Origin: Chitinophagaceae bacterium
GTDB taxonomy: Bacteria > Bacteroidota > Bacteroidia > Chitinophagales > Chitinophagaceae
DNA: 64,000 nt
Direction of reading: 5' to 3'
Assembly: GCA_016713085.1 (NCBI GenBank)
Contig: JADJPV010000002.1
Coordinates: 558,001-622,000 of the forward strand
Below the pieces are notes generated by a model, which was given only the letters and a program-made list of their open reading frames with translations, made no database searches and was not told the DNA's origin. The position numbers and the translations under genes are program-made. Shown here piece after piece: positions 27,145-36,742 of this stretch (positions within the stretch are counted from its first letter, which is position 1; every line of letters starts with the position of its first letter).

Positions 27145-28044
27145 CTACGCTACTGAAGATAAAACAGGTTCCGGTTCAAATTCTTTTTCATCTTCCGATT
27201 GCAGTTCAACCCTGTGCAGAATATCTTTTAAAGAAGCCAATCGCTGAATCATATACGGAACAGTATCTAATCCACTTACGAACTTGAGAATATAGGTATA
27301 GATACCAATCAAGTCTCCGGCCTGAATTGTTTTTCCATTTATGTTTGAAGAGATAATCAGCGATGCAGTAATGATCACCATCACCAGTAACTCCATCACA
27401 CCAAAATTCCATGCTTCCTGGTCGCTGATGCGGATCTGCCATTTACGAAGTTTATTATAATGATCGTTGATACGGATCGTATTTCTTGTCGCCAGTACAT
27501 CAATTTGCTGTTCAAGTTCATCGTTACGCAGTTTATTCAGCTTACGCATCCGTTTACCATAAATATAACTGGTGACTGTTACGGGTATCAGCATTAACAT
27601 ACAAAGAAGCACAACCTGTGCATCATAAAAGAACAGTAAAATGAGTGAACCAACAATATTGTAAGCGGCTTCTATTACATAGTTGAGATCAAATTCGAGG
27701 AAGTCAATAAATTCTCTTGATAAAGTAGAGTGGGCGCTGAGTTTGGAAAGCTCTTTGTTTTTATTGCGGCTCACCATCTTCACTACTAAGGAAGTATAGA
27801 TATCAGAATAAGTTCTTGAATCGTAGCGGGGACGGATAGTACCCGTAACAACGCATACTAAATGTGCGGCAACGAGGTAAATTAAACCATTATAAGATCC
27901 TTTGATCAATCCATTAACGGCTTCACCCAAAAAGTAAGGACGCATCAAAAGGCCCAGCATTTCAACTGCAAACAAACTGTAGGTGAGCAACAGCTTATAC
28001 TTGTGCTTTTGAACAATCGTTTGGATAACCCATTTCCCAGGCAT
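27145..28044 (-). CDS. ABC-transporter membrane domain without ATPase
   Basis: About 299 residues forming a six-helix exporter-type transmembrane domain (type I ABC exporter fold): YKLLLTYSLFAVEMLGLLM, NGLIYLVAAHLVCVVTGTI, AAYNIVGSLILLFFYDAQVVLLCMLMLIPV, MELLVMVIITASLIISS and AGDLIGIYTYILKFVSGLD, then a coupling segment (YMIQRLASLKDILHRVEL). The protein ends with an acidic tail (EDEKEFEPEP) where an ATPase domain would follow; no Walker motifs exist here or in neighbours. It matches the stand-alone six-transmembrane ABC type. I use ATG 28044; an upstream in-frame start is a TTG. It is the last gene of the ATP-grasp/SET operon and could export its product, if an ATPase is supplied elsewhere. 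Confidence 0.75.
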   Translation of the reverse strand: MPGKWVIQTIVQKHKYKLLLTYSLFAVEMLGLLMRPYFLGEAVNGLIKGSYNGLIYLVAAHLVCVVTGTIRPRYDSRTYSDIYTSLVVKMVSRNKNKELSKLSAHSTLSREFIDFLEFDLNYVIEAAYNIVGSLILLFFYDAQVVLLCMLMLIPVTVTSYIYGKRMRKLNKLRNDELEQQIDVLATRNTIRINDHYNKLRKWQIRISDQEAWNFGVMELLVMVIITASLIISSNINGKTIQAGDLIGIYTYILKFVSGLDTVPYMIQRLASLKDILHRVELQSEDEKEFEPEPVLSSVA

Positions 28045-28185
28045 AAAAACTCCTTTGCTTTTTAAAATCTTCAAAATAGACTGTGCAGAATCGCCGGAGT
28101 TTAGTGAAAGAAGTAATTTCTTTTTCCGGCAGAATGGATTAGTAAGGGTTCTGCAAAGATAAGCCGTTGGAGGTTGGGGTTAAGG

Positions 28186-29617
28186 TTAACTCTTCCTGAA
28201 GTTTTGTTCCCGCAGTGTAACAGAATTCCCTTTATTGCCTGAAACTATTTTGCGGCAATCGGGCGCACCACACTGGCAGTCAAAGGTTTCAGCCGCTTCA
28301 TCAAGCAGATTTGCATAGTCCATTGTGAGTTCATCGCCTGGTAAAATTGGCTTTATTGCCAGCAGATTAAGGCCAAAATAGGCAGTGTTTGGACTGCAGG
28401 AATGGTTCTGGGGAGCCCATTCGGAGGGATTATTATCCCACAAAACATATACTTCGCTGCTCAGGGAACTGCATAATGTTTGAACAAAAGCTTCTCTTCG
28501 GGCAGCCAGTTTTCATCAACAAAGCGTTTGGTAACGATGCGCTGCGGACGTTCTTCACCTTTAAAGATGACTTCACCAACATGGATTGATTGGGTTGCAT
28601 AAATGCCAAAGCCGGCAATAGAGTTGCCCTTCATGATATACTTCTTCTGCCTGCGTTTGTGGCGGGCAATTCCTTCTTCAATGATATGCTGTAAAAAACC
28701 AGCCTGGCCAATGCCATCGGCTTTAATAATATAATCGGCGCTGCCTTCGTACCCATCGGTATAAAAAACAGAACAGGTAAAGTTTACTTCAAGAAAAAAA
28801 ATCTTACCGGCATCATTCATTCTGAAATCCATTCTTGCATAACCAACGCCGCCAAAGCTTCTGAAAATTCGCTGGGCAGCTTCTGTTAATTGCTGTTTGA
28901 TGGTAGGATCGGTAACAGGAATATTACTCTCAGGATGCAGTTCAGATGTTTTGAGTGCATAAGTTTTAAAAGTCCGGCCTTCAGGAAAAATAAATTCAAT
29001 GGGTTGAAACACGGAACATTTCTTTTCATCTTTTGCATTGGCTGCAACCAGTACTGTAAACTCACGGCCTGCAATATATTCTTCCACTAATAGCTGAGGA
29101 TAAGAAGAAAGAACAGTTGCTGCTTTTTGTTTTAACTCATCAAGATTGTTACAAACTGAATGTTCATCAATCCCTAAACTGTCGCCGGCTTTTGCAGGTT
29201 TTACAAATAATGGATAGGAGAGATGCTTTACCTGATTCTCTAACTGATCAACCGTTTCAATCAAAGCATAATTGGCTGTTGCCACACCTTCTGTATAAGC
29301 AACATATTTCATTAATTCTTTTGGCGGATCGTATAGCAATGTGTTTGGTCCGGTAAAAGGAAGGTTTAATAATTCAAGTGTATAGATCACATCAATGGAA
29401 GGAACTTCCCATTCAAGATAGCCTTCGCATAAATTCACAAAACAGTCGTATCCTTTTTACTCAGCTCCAGTAATTGTTTATAGGTAGTGAGTTTATTCAG
29501 CGATACATGATCAAACTGAATACCGGGAAGCAAATGCGATAAGTTGCGTGGAGGATCGTAGTATTGATAATCAACAGCGGAAGTGGAGTAATCGGGTTGT
29601 AAAACACAAATCTTCAT
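28186..29617 (-). CDS. ATP-grasp ligase fused to SET methyltransferase domain (frameshifts at 29452-29458 and 28464-28466)
   Basis: About 477 residues when two one-base deletions are repaired: LELSKK joins GYDCFVNLCEGYLEWE, and HYAVP joins LSSEVYVLWDNNPSEW. Residues 1-320 are a D-Ala-D-Ala-ligase-like ATP-grasp: YPLFVKPAKAGDSLGID (ATP loop), LLVEEYIAGREFTVLV (hinge), GYARMDFRM and FFLEVNFTCS, where the usual final NxxP is altered. Residues about 335-477 are a SET domain: SIAGFGIYATQSIHVGEVI, QNHSCSPNTAYFG, ILPGDELTMDYANL and a post-SET zinc motif CQCGAPDC. So one chain could both ligate a carboxylate to an amine and methylate a lysine or related amine. Third enzyme gene of the operon. Substrate unknown. 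Confidence 0.8.
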
Positions 29618-29630
29618 AATACGGTTGCAG

Positions 29631-30767
29631 TTATCTTACCACCACTGCCTTTTTTTGTTTTTGTTTATGACGCTGCATTGCATCCTGTAAAATATGTAAG
29701 ATAAGGCTTGCATAACTCTGGTTGCTCAACCGCACAATGGCACCAATGGATGTATAATTTTCATCTTCACTTAATCCGCATTGCGCATTTACTTCCAGTA
29801 CATACATGCGACCGGTTGCTTTATCCATGCGGATGTCCACTCTTCCGTAACCCGTTCCGCCAACAGCACAATAAGCTTTCCAGCTCAGGTCCATGATCTT
29901 TTTCTGTAAGCTGATAGGAGGCAGATGGTATTGATAAAAATCTTCTTCTTCACCCATGGATTTTTCTTTTTCATAGGTTTCCCATAAACGGTCGAAGGAT
30001 AAAAACTTTTCAGTATCGGGTAAGTCTTTATGAAAAATGCGTTCAACAGGAACATATACTTTCCTGCTTCTTGGTGAATGATGCGATCCTGAAATAAAGA
30101 CGGTGTATTCCGGTCCGTTAATAAACTGTTCTGCTACCAATCCGCCGAAAGAAAAATCCCAGCCACGGTAACCATCAAATAATTCTTTCACCAGTGTTTT
30201 TAATTCTTCATCTGTATGAACTACGTTCTTTACACCCAATCCCATACTGCCGCCGCTAACAGCGGGCTTTACAATCATGGGTGTGCCAACACGTTCACAA
30301 ATACCGCTGAGCTTTTGTTTGGCATGATGAATGGGAACCCATCCTGCATGGGCAATCCCTGCTTTATCAAACAACTCCTTCATCACAATCTTGGAAGTAG
30401 TGTTGTCATAAAAAGCAGCATCAGCACCGGTGAAGAGTAATCTTTTTTCTTTGAGATAATGAATAACGGATACACCGGGAGTTCCGTTTACCTCATCGCC
30501 ATCACATAAATTCAATACCAATGGAGTTTGAAAAGAAGTGGTGGTTGCTATATCGTCAATGATTTCTTTAAAGTTGAGTTGTGTTACCGGCTGCCATTTC
30601 CAGTCGAGCTTTAATTCTTCAAACACCCTTGTGTATTCATCAATGCTTTGTGTAAAATCGTAGTAGTAATCAAGATTGGCATCGTTGGTTTGGAGATGCG
30701 GTGCCAGTACCCATATAAACAAAGGATGCTCTGTAGCAGGAAGAGAAAGTAACGGGTTCGAAAGCAT
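29631..30767 (-). CDS. D-Ala-D-Ala-ligase-like ATP-grasp protein
   Basis: A 378-residue ATP-grasp ligase. The N-terminal domain has LVLNLCDGDEVNGTPGVSVI and LLFTGADAAFYDNTTSKIVMKELF, resembling D-Ala-D-Ala ligase. The ATP-binding part has TPMIVKPAVSGGSMGLGV and GLVAEQFINGPEYTVFI. The metal-binding end is GYGRVDIRMDKATGRMYVLEVNAQCGLS, where Glu and Asn of the ExN motif are present. An insert of about 50 residues (KVYVPVERIFHKDLPD to YQYHLPP) lies between. It is clearly not the cell-wall Ddl by its length, insert and neighbours. It starts 17 bases after the SET gene and ends 13 before the ATP-grasp-SET fusion. Product unknown; a peptide-bond or amide ligase is likely. Confidence 0.82.
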   Translation of the reverse strand: MLSNPLLSLPATEHPLFIWVLAPHLQTNDANLDYYYDFTQSIDEYTRVFEELKLDWKWQPVTQLNFKEIIDDIATTTSFQTPLVLNLCDGDEVNGTPGVSVIHYLKEKRLLFTGADAAFYDNTTSKIVMKELFDKAGIAHAGWVPIHHAKQKLSGICERVGTPMIVKPAVSGGSMGLGVKNVVHTDEELKTLVKELFDGYRGWDFSFGGLVAEQFINGPEYTVFISGSHHSPRSRKVYVPVERIFHKDLPDTEKFLSFDRLWETYEKEKSMGEEEDFYQYHLPPISLQKKIMDLSWKAYCAVGGTGYGRVDIRMDKATGRMYVLEVNAQCGLSEDENYTSIGAIVRLSNQSYASLILHILQDAMQRHKQKQKKAVVVR

Positions 30768-30784
30768 ACTGTAAATGTAAAAGA

Positions 30785-31279
30785 TTAATCTTTTAATTGA
30801 TTGATTTTTGACTGAATAAAATCAGTTAACCTGTACTTCGTTAATGTATCAGCAGGTAATTCTTTTGCACCTTTGATGGTACCAATACAACTGGCTTCAC
30901 CACATAAACAATGAAACGGTTCAGCCATGAACCATTCTGTTGATGGATAAAAGAAGGTAAACTCTGTTCCAGGTTCAATGGTTTGCAATGCAACAAGCTC
31001 CATAGTTGTTGTATTGAAGAAGGCATTGGGGTTGCAGCTGTGATTAATGTATTGCAGAAATTCAGGATGAAGAATGATATGTTTCACTTCTGAAACCTGT
31101 ACTGTGTATTTGGAAGGATGATCGTGAATAACACTTGAACCGAAGCTGCAGATAACATCGTTTGGCTGGTAGGTTTGTGTGGATCGTAACAGTTGATGAT
31201 CAGATCCGGACAGCTGATGAATTTCAGCAAAACCAAAGTGACCTGTAACAATGGTTGTTGCAGCGGTTGTTGTACTCAT
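30785..31279 (-). CDS. Stand-alone SET domain protein with post-SET zinc motif
   Basis: A 164-residue SET-domain protein. The SAM and substrate motifs are YINHSCNPNAFF (NHxCxPN), ALQTIEPGTEFTFFYPSTEW (the GxExxFxY element) and FHCLCGEASCIG (post-SET C-x-C-x4-C, for one zinc with the NHSC Cys). The N-terminal part is short and degenerate compared with eukaryotic SET proteins. SET enzymes methylate lysine side chains; the usual bacterial targets are proteins, but a small peptide is possible here. First enzyme gene of the operon, 150 bases after the possible peptide frame. A second SET domain in the operon is fused to an ATP-grasp. Confidence 0.82.
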   Translation of the reverse strand: MSTTTAATTIVTGHFGFAEIHQLSGSDHQLLRSTQTYQPNDVICSFGSSVIHDHPSKYTVQVSEVKHIILHPEFLQYINHSCNPNAFFNTTTMELVALQTIEPGTEFTFFYPSTEWFMAEPFHCLCGEASCIGTIKGAKELPADTLTKYRLTDFIQSKINQLKD

Positions 31280-31383
31280 GAATGGGTTTTAAGTGTATAA
31301 GTAATGAAATTAATAATAGATGATTAATAATAACAATAGTTTAATGCAATGTTGAATGATTGTGTATAAATGATTGGGTAATT

Positions 31384-31413
31384 AAAACCCGGTTTCAATG
31401 CTGAATGGGGTTT
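31384..31413 (-). terminator. Possible attenuator hairpin between the small peptide frame and the SET gene
   Basis: On the minus strand AAACCC and GGGTTT pair around an inner TTCA-TGAA pair (loop GCAT), followed by TTTTAATTA. The stem is short with an internal loop, so termination would be partial at best. It would make the upstream peptide transcript more abundant than the enzyme genes. Confidence 0.35.
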
Positions 31414-31430
31414 ATAAAGGGGTAAAAAGG

Positions 31431-31582
31431 TTATGCCTGAAAGCCGGAGTAACCACCGGGTACCTGGCTTTTATCAATGTGCTGGGAAACATGATCCAGT
31501 TCTGCACGTACCGGATCGCTTAGGCAAAAACTTTGCCTGTTAGTAATAAAGCTATTACTGACATCTTGAAGAGATGTTTCAT
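31431..31582 (-). CDS. Possible small peptide gene at the head of the ATP-grasp/SET operon (frame disturbed)
   Basis: An ATG at 31582 opens MKHLFKMSVIALLLTGKVFA and then stops. In another frame an uninterrupted stretch runs from just after that ATG to a TAA at 31431-31433. It ends SDPVRAELDHVSQHIDKSQ then VPGGYSGFQA. Two single-base repairs give an intact product: one more A after the ATG (MKTSLQDVSNSFITNRQSFC..., about 50 residues, no signal peptide), or one more T in the T5 run at 31526-31530 (a signal-peptide version). Single-base losses are frequent in this window, so either is reasonable. It lies 21 bases after the lipoprotein stop and 150 before the SET gene, on the same strand. A peptide substrate for the ligases and methyltransferases is inferred only from position, size and the Gly/aromatic-rich end. 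Confidence 0.4.
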
Positions 31583-31603
31583 ATTACGCTATTTTAATTT
31601 GGT

Positions 31604-32161
31604 TTATAATTTGGCATCGAAACGGCCATGAGTTATTTGAATGGTTTCGCAACCGGTTTTCTTTATGGTGAATTCAAATGTTCCACATACTATTCCATTT
31701 GCCAGATCTAATCTTGTTATTTTAATAACCCCATTGGTTTCTGTATCATTATCCATGGACGACATAGATCGGCATGTAGTAAATATCTTTGTATTCCTAA
31801 ATAGTACACGGCCAACATTTGTACTATTGTGTTCCAGGTTATAAGTATTTTTTGATAGTATTGAATCACACCCCATTACAATATCTTCATTCATGTTCTG
31901 AGATTGATTTTGATATTCAGCATTAATGGCAAATTGCCCTCCATTATCGTTATAATAATAAAAACGCAGAGCACTTGTAGAAAACCAATCTTCTTTAGAA
32001 GGAATCCATGCCTTACCATTTACAAGGCAGCCAAAGGTTTTAGCTCCTGTTTGCGTGGCAGGTGGCAGTTTGTCAAGTTCGGAGAGCTTATTTTTTTTAC
32101 ACCCACTACCTAAAGATGTGATGATAATGACAAGCCAGGCAAGAAGTAAAAGGTGTTTCAT
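31604..32161 (-). CDS. Lipoprotein of unknown function
   Basis: About 185 residues with a lipoprotein signal (MKHLLLLAWLVIIITSLGSGC). The mature part opens GAKTFGCLVNGKAWIPS, a pattern common in small Bacteroidota lipoproteins, and is beta-rich, ending GTFEFTIKKTGCETIQITHGRFDAKL. An upstream in-frame ATG at 32194 would only prolong the signal. It precedes the possible peptide frame by 21 bases and may be co-transcribed with the ATP-grasp/SET operon, though this is uncertain. No catalytic motif seen. Confidence 0.7.
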   Translation of the reverse strand: MKHLLLLAWLVIIITSLGSGCKKNKLSELDKLPPATQTGAKTFGCLVNGKAWIPSKEDWFSTSALRFYYYNDNGGQFAINAEYQNQSQNMNEDIVMGCDSILSKNTYNLEHNSTNVGRVLFRNTKIFTTCRSMSSMDNDTETNGVIKITRLDLANGIVCGTFEFTIKKTGCETIQITHGRFDAKL

Positions 32162-32370
32162 CTTTATTGTATTAACGGGAAACAAGTTGAGCAATTGTTT
32201 TAATTATAGCAATGACAGCAATCAGCCAAGTGTGTGTTTGCGGGTATAAGTAACAGGAAAATCAAATCTTAGTCAATAATGCCACGAACTTTAGTAGGCA
32301 AGGAAGTGTACAACGCAATTAGCAGCGGCCTATGATCAATGAGATGAAATGGCAGATATGTTTTAAAACA

Positions 32371-32401
32371 AAGCGGCTGCCTCTGTATGAGACAGCCGCT
32401 T
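32371..32401 (-). terminator. Intrinsic terminator of trxA
   Basis: AAGCGGCTGCCTC and GAGACAGCCGCTT pair with one mismatch around TGTAT. On the minus strand the stem is followed by TGTTTTAAAAC. It begins about 20 bases after the trxA stop. Confidence 0.8.
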
Positions 32402-32420
32402 ACTGTAAGCTTGAATGATC

Positions 32421-32738
32421 TTACATATGCTGTTCGATCTTCTTTACAAAGTTGCCTTTTGGCTGGGCACCTACCAGTTTATCAACCACTTTTCCGCCTT
32501 TCACGAAAAGGATTGCAGGAATAGAAGTGATGCCATAGTTCATACTGATCTGCGGATTTTCATCCACATTTACTTTACCCACTTTAACCTTGCCATCATA
32601 TTCTTTTGATAACTCTTCAATAACGGGTCCGATTGCACGGCAGGGGCCGCACCATTCTGCCCAGAAATCGATAACGCTTAATTTATCTGAACTGATAACT
32701 TCAGTCTGAAAATTTGAATCGGTGAATTGTAGTGCCAT
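32421..32738 (-). CDS. trxA: Thioredoxin TrxA
   Basis: A 105-residue cytosolic thioredoxin. The redox motif WAEWCGPCR lies at about residues 28-36, with VIDFWAEW before it, and the cis-Pro segment TSIPAILFVKGGKVVDKLVG is present. The frame extends 50 codons upstream but MALQFTDSNFQ at 32738 is the natural start, and a TAAATTTG promoter box lies about 37 bases before it. A strong terminator follows. Separated from dnaE by about 170 bases, so probably monocistronic. Confidence 0.95.
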   Translation of the reverse strand: MALQFTDSNFQTEVISSDKLSVIDFWAEWCGPCRAIGPVIEELSKEYDGKVKVGKVNVDENPQISMNYGITSIPAILFVKGGKVVDKLVGAQPKGNFVKKIEQHM

Positions 32739-32774
32739 ATTAAATTCCTTTTGTTTTAATTTATTAGAGAATGG

Positions 32775-32782
32775 CAAATTTA
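32775..32782 (-). promoter_or_regulatory. Probable -7 box of trxA
   Basis: The minus strand reads TAAATTTG (TAnnTTTG class) about 37 bases upstream of the trxA ATG. A clear -33 TTTG was not found. Confidence 0.45.
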
Positions 32783-32910
32783 AGTCCAATCGCACCACAT
32801 GATGATTTGTCATTATCCACAACTGTTTACATCTTCTGAAATGTAAGCAGGGCGACAGTTTTGACATTGAGACAGGACAAACCTGCATTTTCTTCAGTTC
32901 CCGGCTAATC

Positions 32911-35900
32911 TTATGCTGTCATCACATTTACCCCCAGTTCAGGCCTGTCGAGCAGGAATTCAGCCATTTCATCATTCATCTCAAAGCCTTTTTCAACCGT
33001 GTACATGCCAATTTTCCAGTTTTCTTTTGGCTCATAGAGGTTGAATTTAAGATTGCTTTTCCCCGGATTCTTTTTAACATTCCGTTCTACAAATGAAACC
33101 ATTTCTTCTGTGAGGAATCTTGGTTCAATATCAACTACAACCTGTTTGGTCATGGTGCGTTTGACTGTTTCTAAGAGTAAAACACTGTTGATCTTGAATT
33201 CAAAATCATCGGCTTTGTTCCATCTTGTTTTAAACGTTCCGGTTATAAATACAACAGAACCTGGAGTAAAGTGATCTTTGAATTTTACATAATCTTCACC
33301 AAACAATGCAAACTCTGTATTGCCACCATAATCTTCAATCATGCAGATGCCAAACTGTTTTCCTGTTTTGGTTACACGCTGGTTGTGAGCGGTTACCAAT
33401 CCTGCCAAACGGAACTGCTGAAAAGGATTTGCATGCAGTAGAATGGCTTCTTTAAATTCATTGAATTCAGCCAGCGGAGTAATCTTGTAATGTTTCATTT
33501 CAAAACGAAAATGATCTAACGGATGTCCGCTGATGAAAATACCGGTGATCTCTTTTTCATGATCCAGTTTCTCCGTCAATGTCCATTCTTCACAGTTCTG
33601 AATTTTTGGTGTTGGAATATGTATCATCATTGATTCACCAAACAATGTATTTGTATTGCTCTGCACATTTGCCTGAAAGCGGTTGCCAAAGTTGATGATA
33701 CGTTCCAGTGTATTCACTGTGTCACCAGCCATAACATGAAAGTACTGTGCACGGTGATATTCTTTAAAGCAATCAAACCCGACGCCATACACTAAACTCT
33801 CTAATGATTTTTTATTAACGGTTCGCTGATTAACACGTTTTATAAAATCAAAAATATCTTTATACGGTCCTTTTTTATTCCGTTCTTCAATGATGCTTTC
33901 AATGGCTGCTTCACCCACACCTTTCAATCCACCCAAACCAAAACGGATTTCACCGGCTTTGTTTACTGCAAAACCATTTTGTGATTCATTGATGTCCGGT
34001 CCGAGTACTTTAATGCCCATGCGTTTACACTCTTCCATAAAGAAGGTGATCTTTTCAATTGCACCTGCGTTGTTCAACACAGCACTCATGTATTCGCCGG
34101 GGTAATGAGCTTTTAAGTAAGCCGTTTGATAAGCAACAAATGCATAACAGGTAGAGTGTGATTTGTTGAAAGCATATTGTGCAAAGGCTTCCCAATCAGT
34201 CCAGATCTTTTCTAACTTATCAGCAGGGTGTCCTTTCGCTGTTGCACCTGCAACAAACTGTGCTTTCATTTTATCAAGCACCGACTTTTGTTTTTACCCA
34301 TTGCCTTGCGCAATACATCCGCATCACCTTTACTGAAGCCGCCAATCTTTTGTGCCAGCAGCATTACCTGTTCCTGGTAAACAGTAATACCATAAGTCTC
34401 TTTCAGGTATTCTTCCATCTCTGGTAAATCGTAAGAGATAGCTTCCTTGCCATGTTTTCGGTCGATAAAGTTGGGGATGTATGCAATAGGCCCCGGACGA
34501 TACAATGCATTCATGGCAATAAGATCACCAATCTGATCGGCCTTTAATTCACGCAAATATTTTTGCATACCCACACTTTCAAACTGGAATGTTCCAATGG
34601 TCGATCCGTGCTGATAGAGTTCAAATGTTTTTGCATCATCCAATGGAATATTATCAATGTCAATAACAACTCCATGATTTTGTTTGATGAGCTGTAATGC
34701 ATTTTTTAAAATGCTCAGCGTTTTCAAACCAAGAAAGTCCATCTTGATTACACCTGCTTCTTCAATTACACTCCCTTCAATCTGTGTTAACCAGAGTTCA
34801 GATTCTTTGGATGTACAAACAGGAATCAGATCAGTTAAATCTCTTGGTGCAATGATGATACCCGCAGCATGGATACCGGTGTTACGTACAGAGCCTTCTA
34901 ATATTTCTGCTTCATGTAAAATTCTTGCAGGTAAATCATCGCCATTATAAATCTGGCGGATTTTTTTCACCAGTTCCAGTTCATCAGGTCCAAAAGCTTC
35001 TTTCTCTGCTAAACTTTTTCACCGGTGAATGGAGCATGGAGTACACGTTTCAATGAAACACCTGGACGTTCCGGAACTAACTTCGACAGAGCACGGCTTT
35101 CAGCCAATGGCAGATCCATTACACGGGCCACATCGGCAATACTTGATTTAGCAGCCATGGTACCGTAAGTGATAATCTGTGCCACCTGTGCCTTTCCATA
35201 TTTATCAACTACATAATCAATTACTTTCTGACGGCCCTCATCATCAAAGTCCGTATCTATATCGGGCATGCTCTTACGATCAGGATTGAGAAAACGTTCG
35301 AACAGCAAATTGTATTTGATGGGATCAATATTAGTGATGCCGATACAATAAGCCACCACACTTCCTGCTGCAGAACCACGACCCGGTCCGACAAACACGC
35401 CCATGTTACGTCCTGCTTTAATAAAGTCGCTTACAATTAAGAAGTAACCGGCAAATCCCATGGTTTTAATAGTGAACAGTTCAAAGTCGATGCGTTCACG
35501 AATTTCTTCACCAATCTCATGATAACGGTCCTTTGCACCGATATAAGTCAAATGTTTTAAAAACTCCCATTGGTTGAGATTGGCATCTTCATGGATCTGA
35601 AATTCTTTGGGAATGGGGAAGGCAGGAAGAAGGATATCTTTTTTGAGATTCAACACTTCAACCTTATCAACAATTTCATTGGTGTTATCAATCGCATCGG
35701 GAATATCATCAAACAGTTTTTTCATTTCCCCGGTTGTTTTAAAATAAAACTGATCGTTGGGGAATGCAAAACGTTTATTCTTTACACTTACATCATCATC
35801 AGAAAATTCACGGAAGGCGGGAGTTGATTGTTTCTCACCTGTATTGATACAAAGTAAAATATCATGGGCATTAAAATCTGTCTGATCCACATAATGTGAA

Positions 35901-36541
35901 TCATTGCTGGCAATCACTTTTACATCATACTTTTTGGCAAACTTCAGCAGAACGGCATTTACTTTATCCTGATCGGCCATGCCATGCCGCTGTATTTCCA
36001 CGTAATAATCTTTCTGAAAAATATTCAGCCACCATTTGAATTCATTCTCGGCGTCTTCTTCGCCCTTGGTTAAGATCATTTGCGGAACCATGGCACCAAG
36101 GCAGCAGGTAGTGGCAATTAATCCTTCATGATATTTATGAATGAGTTCTTTATCAATACGTGGATACTTGCTGTACATGCCTTCAATAAAACCAAGTGAA
36201 GTAAGCTTCACTAAATTTTTATAGCCCAGTTCATTTTTAGCAAGAAGCACCTGGTGATAACGTTTATCCCGTTGTTCTTTGCTGAAGGTTTTTATATGCC
36301 TGTTTTCGGCTAAATAAAATTCACAGCCGACAATGGGCTTTACTTTTAAGCTGCCATCTGCATTCTTGTTTTTATAAGCCTCAGCCACAAACTGAAAGGC
36401 ACCAAACATATTACCATGATCGGTAATGGCCAATGCGGGCATTTCATCGCTGATTGCTTTCTTATATAAAGCGCCGATTGAGGCTGCTCCATCCAATAAA
36501 GAATACTGTGTATGAACGTGTAAGTGGGAAAATTTGCACAT
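32911..36541 (-). CDS. dnaE: DNA polymerase III alpha subunit DnaE (frameshifts at 35015-35019 and 34291-34295)
   Basis: Replicative DNA polymerase. The N-terminal PHP domain starts MCKFSHLHVHTQYSLLDGAA, with ITDHGNMFG. The polymerase core contains GPGRGSAAGSVVAY and the catalytic PDIDTDFDD. Then come FQFESVGMQKYLREL, MNALYRPGPI and the YQEQVMLLAQKIGG region, and in the C-terminal third the helix-hairpin-helix and OB parts (FRLAGLVTAHNQRVTKTGKQ). Reconstructed length is about 1210 residues, normal for Bacteroidota. Two five-base homopolymers each lack one base: GEK joins SLAEKEAFGPDELELVKKIR, and MGKK joins QKSVLDKMKAQFV. An essential gene with two separate frameshifts strongly suggests sequence error. 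Confidence 0.95.
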
Positions 36542-36711
36542 AGTAGGGCATCAAATTTCGTTGATCTGAGCTGAAGATCAAGAAAGAAATAATCCACAAT
36601 TCTTGGCGTTTAATGAGAGTACCGGTGAAAATATGGCAGAAGGCCAGCAGTAATAGGCCTTTCAGGGTTCGCCAATTTGGCCTGTTTCTTGTTTAAAAGG
36701 CCCGTTGACCG

Positions 36712-36719
36712 TACATTTG
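36712..36719 (+). promoter_or_regulatory. Probable -7 box of the NlpC/P60 gene
   Basis: TACATTTG, 23 bases before the ATG at 36743. The 200-base gap to dnaE otherwise shows no gene. Confidence 0.5.
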
Positions 36720-36742
36720 CCAACAGCAAAAAATTCAAATCA

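Noticed and set aside
28186..28443. A separate small SET protein gene
   Set aside because: Its sequence continues directly from the ATP-grasp-SET gene after a one-base repair at CCC (28464-28466), and the SET domain would be incomplete on its own.
31522..31538. AGGCAAA-AAC-TTTGCCT hairpin as a terminator
   Set aside because: The stem is short, no T tract follows on the minus strand, and it lies within the possible peptide frame. It may be chance.
31604..31790. C-terminal part of the lipoprotein upstream of the peptide frame as a further peptide gene
   Set aside because: It is in frame with the lipoprotein from 32161, and no separate start or spacing supports another gene.
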